Program-made: the position numbers and the translations under genes | Notes under the pieces: generated by a model | Databases searched by the model: none | The model's input: the letters and a program-made list of their open reading frames with translations, nothing else | What the model was told of the DNA's origin: nothing | Part shown: positions 1 through 8,721 of the stretch, in pieces | Numbering within the stretch: position 1 is the first letter of the stretch | How the letters are laid out: every line of letters begins with the position of its first letter | From: Anderseniella sp039978075 | Lineage (GTDB): Bacteria; Pseudomonadota; Alphaproteobacteria; Rhizobiales; Aestuariivirgaceae | Length of the DNA stretch: 64,000 nt | Reading direction: 5' to 3' | NCBI GenBank assembly: GCA_039978075.1 | Contig: JBDWCA010000011.1 | Span: forward strand, 558,001 to 622,000

Positions 1-183
1 TTGGCTGATCGTGGTCTGGGTGAGACGTTTGCCATAGGCCTTCCTGCACTTGCGTCGTGCCTCGCGCCATTGCGCTTTGGTCCATGCTGCAGCTGTACTC
101 CAGCCGCTGTGTGTCGCCGGTGTCACTGTGCCCGCAGTAAGCGTGACGAAGAACAGGCAAGTGTAGCAAAAATGCCTTGGCAT
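1..183 (-). CDS. Unknown secreted protein, N-terminal part only
   Basis: The minus strand encodes 61 residues from an ATG at 183, running off the left edge. A strong GGAGGG ribosome site at 193-198 lies 9 nt upstream and decides this start over the ATG at 192, which would abut it. The N terminus (MPRHF, then a hydrophobic stretch to about residue 26) looks like a signal peptide. The mature part is basic and Trp/Arg/Lys rich (AAAWTKAQWREARRKC). I do not recognise a family. It is divergent from maeB with about 240 bp between. Most of the protein is missing, so no function is assigned. Confidence 0.6.
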   Translation of the reverse strand, partial: MPRHFCYTCLFFVTLTAGTVTPATHSGWSTAAAWTKAQWREARRKCRKAYGKRLTQTTISQ

Positions 184-420
184 TCGAGCCATCCCTCCAA
201 TCGAAGTGTGCGAATGACAGTCTAGCATTCAGGATGTGTCAGCATACAAAACATTTTTGCCTGCGCATCCGTATTGAGCAGGTGGAACTCTGGCTGTCGG
301 AGTACAGGACGGCATAAAATCTGGAGGAATCTATACTGTGGAATGTCGTCTTACGCTGCTATAGGCTTGACGTCATAACAAGGTCCGCCAGGACATGAAC
401 AACCCGGAAGAAACGCCTCC

Positions 421-2727
421 ATGCCACGTATTGTAACTGACGAGCTGCGCGAAAACGCGCTGCATTACCATCGCAACCCCAAACCGGGGAAACTGGAGAT
501 CAAGGCCACCAAGCCCTTGTCCAACCAGCGCGACCTGGCGCTTGCCTATTCACCCGGTGTGGCGGCCGCCTGCATGGAGATCCACGACAAGCCTGAAGAG
601 GCCCATACGCTGACCGCACGCGGCAACATGGTTGCGGTCATCACCAACGGGACCGCTGTGTTGGGCCTGGGTGATATCGGTCCGCTTGCGTCCAAGCCGG
701 TAATGGAAGGCAAGGCGGTGCTGTTCAAGAAATTCGCTGACATCGACGTGTTTGACCTTGAGCTTGATGCAAAGGATTCCGACCTGTTCGTAAACACAGT
801 TGCGGCACTTGAACCAACTTTCGGTGGCATCAACCTGGAGGACATAAAGGCGCCGGAATGCTTCATCATCGAAGATGAGCTGAAACAGCGCATGAATATT
901 CCGGTGTTTCATGATGACCAGCACGGCACGGCAATCATTGTGGCTGCGGCAATCGTCAATGGTCTGGAGATCGCCGGCAAGAAACTGGAAGACTGCAAGA
1001 TCGTGACGTCCGGGGCAGGGGCTGCAGCGCTGGCCTGTCTCAACCTGGTTGTCGGCATGGGCGCGAAACCGGAAAACATCTGGATCTCGGATATCGACGG
1101 TGTGGCCTATGAAGGGCGTGACGGCATCAATCAGTGGATGGCACCTTACGCCAAGAAAACCGAGGCGCGCACGCTGGGTGATATTATCGAAGGTGCTGAC
1201 GTATTCCTCGGGCTGTCAGCCGGCGGTGTGCTGAAGCCGGAAATGGTTGCAAAGATGGGCGACAAGCCGCTCATCATGGCGCTTGCCAACCCCAACCCTG
1301 AAATTCAGCCTGAGGAGGCACGCAAGGTCAAACCCGATGCGATGATCTGCACCGGCCGATCTGATTTCCCCAACCAGGTCAACAATGTCTTGTGTTTCCC
1401 ATACATCTTTCGCGGTGCGCTGGATGTCGGTGCGACGGCCATCAATGAGGAAATGAAAATTGCCGCTACTCATGCCATCGCAGCGTTGGCCCATGAGGCG
1501 GTCTCTGAACTGGCCGCGCGTGCCTATGAGGGCGGCGTTTCGTCGTTTGGCGCAGATAGCCTGATCCCCAACCCGTTTGATCAGCGCCTGATCCTGCGCA
1601 TTGCGCCTGCCGTTGCCAGGGCGGCCATGGAATCAGGTGTGGCCACCAGGCCGATCGAGGATTTCGAGGCCTATGTCGAACGCCTGACCCGCTTTGTGTT
1701 CCGCTCCGGCATGATCATGCGCCCGGTCTTTGCTGCTGCCAAACAGAATCCCAAGCGTATCATCTATGCCGAAGGCGAGGACGAGCGCGCCATGCGTGCG
1801 GCATCGCTGGCCAAAGCAGACGGCTGGGCCATTCCAATCCTGATTGGCCGGCCTGATGTGATTGAACGCCGCGCTGCCTCGTTCGGCCTTCATCTCAAGG
1901 CCGGCACCGATGTTGAGGTGATCAATCCGGAGTCCGATCCGCGTTATCTGGACTATGTGAACACCCTGGTCGAGATTGCCGGGCGCAAGGGCGTCCCGCT
2001 GAATGCGGCCAGAACACTGGTGCGCACCAACTCAACTGTAATTGCAGCACTGGCCATCAAGCGTGGTGACGCGGACGCGATGGTCTGTGGTCTTGAAGGC
2101 AGGTTTTACAGTCATCTCGATCATATTCGCCGGATTATCGGCATGGGACCGCGGACCAGAGACTTCGCGGCTATATCGGGTTGTATTCTTGACCGTGGCA
2201 TATATTTCTTTGCCGATACCTACGGCAATGTGGATCGCTCGCCTGCCGAGATGGCGCAACTGACCCGGCGGGTGTCGGGCATTATCAAACGCTTTGGTGT
2301 TGAACCCAAGGTGGCCCTGCTGGCCAATTCCAGCTTCGGCTCAGCCGAATCACCCGAGATTCAACTGATGCGTGACACTGCGGATCTGCTGCACGAACAA
2401 GGTACCGATTTTGAGTTCGACGGCGAGATGCACGGAAATACGGCCCTGAACGAAGACTTGCGCCAGCGGCTGTTTCCGGGTTCCACCCTGAAAGGCGAGG
2501 CCAACGTGTTCATGTTTCCGAATTCGGACGCTGCAAACCTGGCTTACCAGCTTGTGCTTGAACTCGGTGCCGGCACACCCATCGGTCCAATCCTCGTCGG
2601 CGCTGCGGCAACGGCTCATGTGCTGGTGCCGGCAGCTACTACCCGTTCGGTGGTAAACGTCTCCGCTGTGGCCGCCGTGGAGGTGCAGGCCCGCATTGAT
2701 TATGCCAATTCCATCACAAAGACTTAG
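421..2727 (+). CDS. maeB: NADP-dependent malic enzyme with phosphotransacetylase-like C-terminal domain
   Basis: 768 residues, the usual length of the large bacterial malic enzymes. The N-terminal half (about 1-430) is the malic enzyme: oxidative decarboxylation of malate to pyruvate with NAD(P). It opens with the family's RDLALAYSPGVAAAC motif, followed by FHDDQHGTA and the nucleotide-binding TSGAGAAALACL. The C-terminal half (about 430-768) has the phosphate acetyl/butyryltransferase fold seen in all MaeB-type enzymes, which is generally regulatory and not catalytic. The enzyme feeds pyruvate and NADPH from the TCA cycle during growth on organic acids. Its 3' end overlaps sitD tail to tail by 14 bp. 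NAD versus NADP preference cannot be read from sequence here. Confidence 0.96.
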   Translation: MPRIVTDELRENALHYHRNPKPGKLEIKATKPLSNQRDLALAYSPGVAAACMEIHDKPEEAHTLTARGNMVAVITNGTAVLGLGDIGPLASKPVMEGKAVLFKKFADIDVFDLELDAKDSDLFVNTVAALEPTFGGINLEDIKAPECFIIEDELKQRMNIPVFHDDQHGTAIIVAAAIVNGLEIAGKKLEDCKIVTSGAGAAALACLNLVVGMGAKPENIWISDIDGVAYEGRDGINQWMAPYAKKTEARTLGDIIEGADVFLGLSAGGVLKPEMVAKMGDKPLIMALANPNPEIQPEEARKVKPDAMICTGRSDFPNQVNNVLCFPYIFRGALDVGATAINEEMKIAATHAIAALAHEAVSELAARAYEGGVSSFGADSLIPNPFDQRLILRIAPAVARAAMESGVATRPIEDFEAYVERLTRFVFRSGMIMRPVFAAAKQNPKRIIYAEGEDERAMRAASLAKADGWAIPILIGRPDVIERRAASFGLHLKAGTDVEVINPESDPRYLDYVNTLVEIAGRKGVPLNAARTLVRTNSTVIAALAIKRGDADAMVCGLEGRFYSHLDHIRRIIGMGPRTRDFAAISGCILDRGIYFFADTYGNVDRSPAEMAQLTRRVSGIIKRFGVEPKVALLANSSFGSAESPEIQLMRDTADLLHEQGTDFEFDGEMHGNTALNEDLRQRLFPGSTLKGEANVFMFPNSDAANLAYQLVLELGAGTPIGPILVGAAATAHVLVPAATTRSVVNVSAVAAVEVQARIDYANSITKT

Positions 2728-3583
2728 AACCGGTTTCCTGAGGCGGGCGTCGGCTGAGTTTTGCGAACTGCATCTGCTGTCGGATAAAGGCGGCGATGAA
2801 CAGGCCGGTCATGACCAGGACGATGGTCGGGGCCGGGGCTGAATCCAGATGGAAGCTGGCAAACACACCGATAAGGCTTGAGCCAACCGCAACGCCGACT
2901 GCAACGGCCAGCATGGCTTCAAACCGCCGCGTGACCAGAAACGCGATCGCGCCGGGTGCAATCAGCAATGCGATGGCCAGTATGATACCGGATGCTTTAA
3001 GCGCACCGACAATGGCCAGCGAGATTGCGGCCAGCAGCCCGTAGTGCAGCCACCCGACATTCAATCCGATGGCGCGGGCGTGCTGTGCATCAAACGCATG
3101 CAGCAGCAGGTCCTTGCGCCAAATGGCGATGCCTGTAGTGCACAGAGCTGAAATGCTGGCCGTTTCGATCACATCTCGCCAGGACAATCCGAGAATATTG
3201 CCGAACAAAATGTGGTCGAGATGCACTTCGGTCTGTATGGCGACATACATCACCAGGCCCAGTCCGAACATGCCTGAAAACACCACCCCCATTACAGTGT
3301 CCTGCTTGACCCTGGAGTTTCGCTCGAGGAATCCGGTAGCCAATGCGCATGCCATGCCGGCGGCGAACGCACCGGCGGCCAGGGGAGCGCCTACAATATA
3401 GGCCAGCACGATGCCGGGCAGCACAGCGTGTGAAATGGCGTCCCCCATCAACGACCAGCCCTTGAGCACAAGGAAGCATGACAGGACCGCCATCGGCACT
3501 GACAGCAGAAATGTGATGATGAACGCCTTTTGCATGAACTCGAAGGCAAACGGTTGAATGAACCATTCAATGATCGCTGTCAT
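2714..3583 (-). CDS. sitD: Mn/Fe ABC transporter permease SitD
   Basis: 289 residues with eight or nine hydrophobic membrane segments, of the ABC-3 permease family (ZnuB/MntB/SitC/SitD). The family signature GWSLMGDAISHAVLPG lies near residue 45. It is the second of two permeases and forms the inner-membrane channel with SitC. It starts inside the sitC stop codon (ATGA overlap at 3580-3583), so the two are translationally coupled. The fourth gene of sitABCD, it ends overlapping maeB. The metal (Mn2+ and/or Fe2+) is inferred from the SitA type and the Mur neighbour. Confidence 0.93.
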   Translation of the reverse strand: MTAIIEWFIQPFAFEFMQKAFIITFLLSVPMAVLSCFLVLKGWSLMGDAISHAVLPGIVLAYIVGAPLAAGAFAAGMACALATGFLERNSRVKQDTVMGVVFSGMFGLGLVMYVAIQTEVHLDHILFGNILGLSWRDVIETASISALCTTGIAIWRKDLLLHAFDAQHARAIGLNVGWLHYGLLAAISLAIVGALKASGIILAIALLIAPGAIAFLVTRRFEAMLAVAVGVAVGSSLIGVFASFHLDSAPAPTIVLVMTGLFIAAFIRQQMQFAKLSRRPPQETGSKSL

Positions 3584-4437
3584 GGCCGCGTCTCCAGTGC
3601 TGCGCGTGCCTTGGCGCGCGCTGCCAGCATGCCGTGTTTGGGAGCCAGGAAGAAGGCGACCAGGAACACAGCCGTCATCAGGATGACAATGATGCCGCCG
3701 GTTGCCCCGTTGAGGAAATAACTGAGATAGGCGCCGAGAAAGCTGGTTACCGCTCCAATTGAGACCGACAGGATGATCAGCCGGGAAAACCGGTCGGTCA
3801 GCAGATAGGCGGTGGCGCCCGGTGTCACGACCATGGCAATCACCAGGAACGCCCCAACGGTTTGAAGTGCAGCCACCGTGCAGGCTGCAAGCAGGGTAAA
3901 GAACACCAGTCTGAGGGCGGTTGTGTTGAGGCCGACCGACCGGGCGTGGTCCTCATCGAAAAACGTGACCATCAGGTCTTTCCATTTGAGGCAAAGCACG
4001 GTCATGGAGACAGTGCAGATAATAACCAGTTGTACCAGGTCCTCAGGTGTAATCGCCAGGATGTTGCCGAGCACGATGGTCTGGATGTTGACCGATGTCG
4101 GAGACAGCGACACCATGAACAGCCCCAACGCAAAGAACGAAGTGAATATCAAACCGATAATGGCATCTTCACGCAGCTTGGTGCGCTGGTTCAGAAACAG
4201 CATGGCCAGTGCCGCCAGACCGCCGGAAAAGAACGCTCCGATCGAAAACGGCAGTCCAAGCATATAGGCGCCTGCGACGCCGGGGACGATGGCGTGGGAC
4301 AGGGCATCGCCAATCAGCGACCAGCCCTTTAACATCAGATAGGCCGACAGGAAGCCACACACAGCACCAACCAGCGCACACGCCCACATGGCATTGACCA
4401 TGTAGTTGTAGGTGAAGGGTTCCAGCAGCAGGTTCAT
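3580..4437 (-). CDS. sitC: Mn/Fe ABC transporter permease SitC
   Basis: 285 residues, an ABC-3 family inner-membrane permease with about eight hydrophobic segments. It carries the same LMLKGWSLIGDALSHA signature as SitD, so the two are clearly paralogous. It pairs with SitD to carry Mn2+/Fe2+ delivered by SitA and is energised by SitB. Its ATG overlaps the sitB stop (4434-4437) and its stop overlaps the sitD start, so sitABCD is one tightly coupled operon on the minus strand. Confidence 0.93.
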   Translation of the reverse strand: MNLLLEPFTYNYMVNAMWACALVGAVCGFLSAYLMLKGWSLIGDALSHAIVPGVAGAYMLGLPFSIGAFFSGGLAALAMLFLNQRTKLREDAIIGLIFTSFFALGLFMVSLSPTSVNIQTIVLGNILAITPEDLVQLVIICTVSMTVLCLKWKDLMVTFFDEDHARSVGLNTTALRLVFFTLLAACTVAALQTVGAFLVIAMVVTPGATAYLLTDRFSRLIILSVSIGAVTSFLGAYLSYFLNGATGGIIVILMTAVFLVAFFLAPKHGMLAARAKARAALETRP

Positions 4438-5333
4438 TTCTTTTTCTGCTCCGGTTGTTTTTCCCCGTCGCCATAAATGACGAACGGGCGCTCATCATCT
4501 GTAAGGACCGTAACGGTGCGGGCATCGTCGTCATCGTGCAGGTCTTCACCGCCCAGGGTGAACTGGCGCAGCACGCCGCCGAAGGCATGTTCAAGATTGG
4601 CTTGCGTGAACACCTGCGCGGTTGGCCCCTCAGCGAGCACGGTGCCCTTGATCAGAATGGCGCGGTCGCAGAACTGCGGCACCGAACCCAGATTGTGGGT
4701 CGAGACCAGCATGATGTGTCCTTCATCGCGCAGTCCCTGCAGCAATTTGACGATGGCGTCTTCGGTTTTTACATCCACGCCGGTAAACGGCTCATCGAGC
4801 AGGATGATCTTGCCCTCCTGGGCCAGGGCACGGGCCAGGAACACCCGCTTTTTCTGACCACCCGACAGTTCGCCGATCTGGCGTTTGCGGAACTCGCTCA
4901 TGCCAACGCGTTCCAGTGCACTGGCCACTATCTCGCGGTCACGGGCTTTCGGCATGCGCAGCCAGTTCATGTGGCCATACCGGCCCATCATCACGACGTC
5001 TTCAACCAGGACGGGGAAGTTCCAGTCGACTTCTTCGGATTGCGGCACATAGGCGACAAGGTTGCGGCCCAGCGCCTGTTCCTCACTCATGCCGAGCATT
5101 TTCACATCACCCTTGGCCAGCGGCACGAACCCCATAATGGCTTTGAACAGGGTGGATTTGCCGGACCCGTTGACGCCGACAAGGGCGGTGATCGTACCGA
5201 CTGGCAATGAGAAACTGGCGTCATAAAGAGCAGTGTGACCGTTACGATATGTAACGGTCACATCCCGGACTTCGAGCCCGTAGTCATTGTGTTGATCAGA
5301 GTGTTGATCTGCTCGGACCGGACTTAGCATCAC
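4434..5333 (-). CDS. sitB: Mn/Fe ABC transporter ATP-binding protein SitB
   Basis: 299-residue ABC ATPase. Visible motifs are Walker A GVNGSGKST (about residue 53), signature LSGGQKKR and Walker B ILLDEP, with a switch histidine in STHNLG. The C-terminal 50 residues are acidic then Lys-rich (DDDDAR, ending EQKKK), an extension beyond the minimal ATPase. The GTG at 5333 overlaps the sitA stop (GTGATG). An ATG follows at 5330 and could be the true start. It drives metal import through SitC/SitD. Confidence 0.93.
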   Translation of the reverse strand: MMLSPVRADQHSDQHNDYGLEVRDVTVTYRNGHTALYDASFSLPVGTITALVGVNGSGKSTLFKAIMGFVPLAKGDVKMLGMSEEQALGRNLVAYVPQSEEVDWNFPVLVEDVVMMGRYGHMNWLRMPKARDREIVASALERVGMSEFRKRQIGELSGGQKKRVFLARALAQEGKIILLDEPFTGVDVKTEDAIVKLLQGLRDEGHIMLVSTHNLGSVPQFCDRAILIKGTVLAEGPTAQVFTQANLEHAFGGVLRQFTLGGEDLHDDDDARTVTVLTDDERPFVIYGDGEKQPEQKKK

Positions 5334-6223
5334 TTCAATCCCGCAGCGATGGTTTCAGTGGTAACGCTTAGCAGTTCGAGATAGGTCGGCACCGGTCCAT
5401 CCGGGCCGGACAGCGAGTCCACGTAAAGCACACCGGCATAACGGGCGTCGGTTTCGCGTGCCACCTGTTTGGCGGCAGCCGGCGAAATGGTGCTTTCACT
5501 GAACACCGCCTTGATGTTGTTGGCGCGCACCTCATCAATCACCTTACGCACCTGTTGTGGCGTACCCTGCTGATCGGCATTGATCGGCCACAGGAACAGT
5601 TCCTTGAGGTTGAAGTCCCGCGCCAGATAAGAAAACGCGCCTTCGCTGGTGACCAGCCAGCGTTCGTTGTCCGGGATGGCTGCAAGCGATGCGCGAATGG
5701 GGGCAACACGGGATTCGATTTCGGCTTTGTATTTTTCCGCATTGGCCTTGTAGACATCGGCATTATCGGGGTCCTGTTGAGCCATGGCGAGGGCAATGTT
5801 GTCGACATAGACCTGTGCATCTGTCGGACTCATCCATGCATGCGGGTTGGGCTTGCCGGAGTAGGGGCCTGCAACAATGCTCATGGGCTGGACCCCTTCG
5901 CTGATGACGGTAGATGGGACGTCGGACAAATTGGCGAGAAATTTCTCAAACCACTGTTCCAGGTTGAGGCCGTTCCACAATATCAGGTCGGCATCCTGGG
6001 CACCGACAATATCCTTCGGCGTTGGCTGGTAGTTATGTATCTCCGCACCGGGCTTGGTAATGGAGACCACTTCAGCGGTGTCTCCGGCGACGTTGGATGC
6101 CATGTCTGCGATGATGGTGAAGGTGGTGACGACTTTCAGTTTTGCCTGTGCAGTCTGCACCATACCGAACACGGCGATGGTCAGTGTTGCAAGGATAGCG
6201 ACTGCTTTCAGTTTTTGACGCAC
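5330..6223 (-). CDS. sitA: Periplasmic Mn/Fe-binding protein SitA
   Basis: 297 residues from GTG 6223. An in-frame ATG at 6298 would give 322 residues, but it has no ribosome site and would place the operator palindrome inside the gene. The GTG has GGAG 8 nt upstream and opens a clean signal peptide (VRQKLKAVAILATL, then AQA). It belongs to the cluster A-I solute-binding proteins. Likely metal ligands are His in AEIHNYQPTP, His in NPHAWMSP, Glu in VFSESTIS and Asp in YVDSLSG. The pattern is that of rhizobial SitA more than ZnuA, which carries a His-rich loop absent here. First gene of the operon. Confidence 0.92.
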   Translation of the reverse strand: MRQKLKAVAILATLTIAVFGMVQTAQAKLKVVTTFTIIADMASNVAGDTAEVVSITKPGAEIHNYQPTPKDIVGAQDADLILWNGLNLEQWFEKFLANLSDVPSTVISEGVQPMSIVAGPYSGKPNPHAWMSPTDAQVYVDNIALAMAQQDPDNADVYKANAEKYKAEIESRVAPIRASLAAIPDNERWLVTSEGAFSYLARDFNLKELFLWPINADQQGTPQQVRKVIDEVRANNIKAVFSESTISPAAAKQVARETDARYAGVLYVDSLSGPDGPVPTYLELLSVTTETIAAGLK

Positions 6224-6263
6224 GTGTACTGCTCCGGTTATGAGTTTGCTCTTTGTCACTTTA

Positions 6264-6284
6264 TGCAAATGCAAACTATTTGCA
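6264..6284. promoter_or_regulatory. Mur/Fur-type operator between sitA and mur
   Basis: A perfect inverted repeat, TGCAAAT-7 nt-ATTTGCA, lies in the divergent sitA/mur spacer. It resembles the Mur-responsive sequences described upstream of rhizobial sitA. Next to it, 6317-6328 reads AAATGATAATCA, close to the classical Fur box core, and GCAAAT/ATTTGC halves recur at 6315-6320 and 6337-6342. A shared metal-dependent operator for both transcripts is inferred. Confidence 0.7.
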
Positions 6285-6346
6285 ATAAGAAAATTCATAA
6301 TGGTATTTGTTGTTGCAAATGATAATCAACTCGCTAATTTGCCTGC

Positions 6347-6775
6347 ATGCCCACACCCTTGGACAGTGAAGAACTTCTGAATGCGCTGCGCGATGGCGGT
6401 GCGCGTATCACCAAGCCGCGCAAGATCATCATCCAGATACTTGCCGACAAGGGTGACGAGCATCCCGATGCCATGGACATCTTCAGACGCGCCGTGCGCC
6501 AGGACAGCCGCATTTCGCTGCCGACGGTTTATCGAACCCTCAAAATGCTGGAAGAGCACGGCGCCATCCAGCGCCATGCATTTGTCGATGGCCGGTCGCG
6601 CTATGAACCGGCCGACGGGCCGCATCATGATCACCTGATAGACATGGATACCGGCGCGGTCATTGAGTTCCAGTCTGAAAAGATTGAACGCCTGCAGGAA
6701 GAAATTGCCCGCGAGCTGGGTTACGAGATCGTGCACCACAGGCTCGAATTGTACGGTCGTAAGACTAAAGTATAA
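6347..6775 (+). CDS. mur: Fur-family metal regulator (Mur/Fur)
   Basis: 142 residues: an N-terminal winged helix (RITKPRKIIIQIL, SLPTVYRTLKML) and a C-terminal dimerisation/metal domain (GPHHDHLIDMDTGAVIEF). The CxxC of Zn-type Fur proteins is absent, as in the alphaproteobacterial Fur/Mur group that senses manganese. Position divergent from sitA across a perfect palindrome supports Mn-dependent repression of sitABCD, probably with autoregulation. I see no Shine-Dalgarno sequence before the ATG, so the transcript may be leaderless. Mur versus Fur specificity is an inference from context. Confidence 0.88.
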   Translation: MPTPLDSEELLNALRDGGARITKPRKIIIQILADKGDEHPDAMDIFRRAVRQDSRISLPTVYRTLKMLEEHGAIQRHAFVDGRSRYEPADGPHHDHLIDMDTGAVIEFQSEKIERLQEEIARELGYEIVHHRLELYGRKTKV

Positions 6776-6923
6776 GGTTTTTGCCGACCGTGGCATTTAT
6801 GCAACACTTTTCAAAATAATGCATCGACGCCTCGACTCGCCCTTGAATGTGCAACGCAGCCGCCTCTATGGTCAGGTCATCGAGAAGCTGATTGCTTCAA
6901 GGGATTCGCGAGCAGGAGGTTCC

Positions 6924-7571
6924 ATGCGGCGCACACTACTAACACTTTCCGCGATTGTTTTCGCAGCTGCTGTGGCCATGCCAACAGCCAGCGCGGAATC
7001 GCGAAACGGCAAGCAATGCAGTAATTTCCTTGAATGTATTTTTGGTGGAATTGGCAACAATAACGGCGACAGGAGCCGCCCCAGTTTTGGTGGTGGTGGT
7101 GGAAACTACGGACCCAGTACGCGGAAACTGATCAATTTTCCGCAAGGATCCAGACACAAGACGGGGACGATCATTGTCGATACGTCCGAACGCAACCTCT
7201 ACCTAGTTCAACCCGGCGGAAAAGCTTATAAATACCGGGTCGGCGTAGGCCGCCAGGGCTTCCAGTGGTCAGGAAGCGCTAAAATTTCCCGCAAGGCTGA
7301 ATGGCCAAGCTGGACTCCGCCAAAAAGAATGATCGCGCGTGAAAAGAAAAAGGGCATCATTCTGCCGGCACGCATGGAAGGCGGACCCAACAACCCGCTC
7401 GGCGCCCGCTCGCTGTATATCGGCAGCTCACTATACCGCATTCACGGCACCAACAATCCGTCTTCAATCGGCGGCGCGGTATCTTCAGGCTGCATTCGCC
7501 TGACCAACACAGACATTATTGACCTGCACAAGCGCGCCCGCGTCGGTGCGAGGGTCATCGTGCGCCGCTAG
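6924..7571 (+). CDS. L,D-transpeptidase (YkuD/ErfK family), exported
   Basis: 215 residues from ATG 6924, chosen for the AGGAGG site 4 nt upstream and the signal peptide MRRTLLTLSAIVFAAAVAMPTASA. A Gly/Asn-rich linker (about 45-65) precedes the YkuD catalytic domain (about 80-213). Catalytic His174 is in YRIHGTN and the nucleophile Cys190 in SSGCIRL. The family makes 3-3 peptidoglycan cross-links or attaches proteins to peptidoglycan in the periplasm. Two further Cys (32, 38) near the mature N terminus could form a disulfide. The gene stands alone, followed by a strong hairpin. Confidence 0.93.
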   Translation: MRRTLLTLSAIVFAAAVAMPTASAESRNGKQCSNFLECIFGGIGNNNGDRSRPSFGGGGGNYGPSTRKLINFPQGSRHKTGTIIVDTSERNLYLVQPGGKAYKYRVGVGRQGFQWSGSAKISRKAEWPSWTPPKRMIAREKKKGIILPARMEGGPNNPLGARSLYIGSSLYRIHGTNNPSSIGGAVSSGCIRLTNTDIIDLHKRARVGARVIVRR

Positions 7572-7625
7572 CAGGCAGCGCCCACACATAACTGGTTTTG
7601 CAGGGGAGCCTTGGGGGGTTACCCT

Positions 7626-7665
7626 GACCCCGGAACGCACGAGGGGGCTCAAGCGTTCCGGGGTC
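7626..7665 (+). terminator. Strong hairpin after the L,D-transpeptidase gene
   Basis: A 13-bp perfect stem (GACCCCGGAACGC at 7626-7638 with its complement at 7653-7665) and a 14-nt loop. The right flank is only weakly T-rich (TCTCATTT). Position 54 bp after the stop codon fits a transcription terminator or a 3'-end stabilising structure. Confidence 0.6.
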
Positions 7666-7810
7666 TCTCATTTCTGGGGCATGTTTTTAACCGGCATGCT
7701 CAAACCAGTTCGGCGGATCCTTTATACCAGGGCTGGACAGTAGTAGGCGAGGTGCGCATATTGCGGTGCACCATAGTTATCTACCGCCATTTCCGAAAGA
7801 AGCTCCAGTC

Positions 7811-8248
7811 ATGTTGCCCGCCACGCAGACCTTGTATTTTGAAGATTTGTCCCTTGGCATGTCGGAAACCTACTCCAAGGAAGTCAAGTCGTCCGATGTG
7901 ATCGGCTTCGCCGAAATTTCCGGCGACCGCAATCCGATCCATTTGTCGGAGCATTTTGCAGCCCAGACCCCGTTCAAGGGGCGGATTGCCCATGGTCTTT
8001 ATACCGCCAGTCTGATTTCCGCGGTGATCGGCACAAGATTGCCGGGGCCGGGCGCGATCTACATGAAGCAGACGTTGAACTTCAAGGCCCCGGTGCGCAT
8101 CGGAGACATTGTAACAGCGCGTGTCGAGGTGCTCGAATTGAGCGACAAGGGCAACCGTGTCAGGCTGGCGTGCAGTTGTTCCGTGGAGGATCTGCTGGTG
8201 CTTGAAGGCGAGGCGCTGGTCAAGGTTCCCAGCGCGGATGACGACTGA
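7811..8248 (+). CDS. MaoC-like hydratase, (R)-specific enoyl-CoA hydratase type
   Basis: 145 residues from ATG 7811. An upstream in-frame ATG at 7766 would add residues outside the domain. It has the single hot-dog MaoC fold with the hydratase-2 motif FAEISGDRNPIHLSEHFA, whose Asp and His are the catalytic pair, then FKGRIAHGLYTASLIS. Such proteins hydrate trans-2-enoyl-CoA to (R)-3-hydroxyacyl-CoA, often feeding polyhydroxyalkanoate synthesis, but no PHA gene is visible nearby and the acyl substrate is unknown. It is monocistronic with hairpins on both sides. Confidence 0.88.
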   Translation: MLPATQTLYFEDLSLGMSETYSKEVKSSDVIGFAEISGDRNPIHLSEHFAAQTPFKGRIAHGLYTASLISAVIGTRLPGPGAIYMKQTLNFKAPVRIGDIVTARVEVLELSDKGNRVRLACSCSVEDLLVLEGEALVKVPSADDD

Positions 8249-8300
8249 ATTTGGCCACAGCCTCGTATTTGACGTCAGTTTGTGTTACTCTGGGTCAAGG

Positions 8301-8320
8301 CGGGACTGTGAACAGTCCCG
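8301..8320 (+). terminator. Hairpin after the MaoC hydratase gene
   Basis: Perfect 8-bp stem CGGGACTG/CAGTCCCG with a TGAA tetraloop, 53 bp past the stop. There is no T tract after it, so it may be a processing or pausing structure and not a classical rho-independent terminator. Confidence 0.4.
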
Positions 8321-8425
8321 TTGGATAGTAATGGTTATCTAGTGCAGTCAGTTTGATACCTTGGTGGTTAGCCATAGGGGGACGGTGTTGGTTTCGAACC
8401 ACCCTTGAACAAGGTCCCTTGCTCT

Positions 8426-8704
8426 ATGACCCGACTAGGCAGTTTTTCTGAAGAGACGCTTGCCGTGGATTCTATTTCTGCGGACATTGATCTTTTGGTG
8501 CGGCTGGCTCGGCGCGGCGGCACATTGTCTGATTATGACATCGAACTGTTGAGCCGGTGCAGCTTGCGTCTGTCACAACTTGTTCCCTTGCTGTCCGCCA
8601 ACATTGCGGCGGTCGTTCCCCAGACATCACTCGCGGCAAGGCCTGCGGTCAGGCCCAAGGCAAAACCGGCGAAATCGCGGAAACTCCCAGTCAACGCCGT
8701 GTGA
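8426..8704 (+). CDS. Hypothetical protein, small soluble
   Basis: 92 residues from ATG 8426. An in-frame TTG at 8405 would add seven. The first two thirds look helical (SADIDLLVRLARRGG, DYDIELLSRCSLRLSQL). The tail is Ala/Pro/Lys rich (PAVRPKAKPAKSRK) and basic, as in proteins that touch nucleic acids or membranes. No signal peptide and no family recognised. The ribosome site is weak, so the start is uncertain. Codon use looks like that of its neighbours. Confidence 0.55.
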   Translation: MTRLGSFSEETLAVDSISADIDLLVRLARRGGTLSDYDIELLSRCSLRLSQLVPLLSANIAAVVPQTSLAARPAVRPKAKPAKSRKLPVNAV

Positions 8705-8721
8705 CCTGATCAAACGATCTT

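Noticed and set aside
1..225. Plus-strand open frame starting TTG at the very edge, 74 codons
   Set aside because: It is antisense to a better frame with signal peptide and ribosome site (1-183 minus); composition Cys/Arg/Pro-rich as in out-of-frame translation.
338..364. Eight-codon frame (GTG after GGAGG) before maeB as a leader peptide
   Set aside because: GGAGG at 323-327 is suggestive, but no attenuator-type stem or run of regulatory codons follows.
8341..8403. tRNA-like sequence (GGTGGTT ... GGTTTCGAACCACC)
   Set aside because: No acceptor/anticodon/D-arm set can be folded; only a 7-bp stem (8363-8369 with 8397-8403) with a 27-nt loop.
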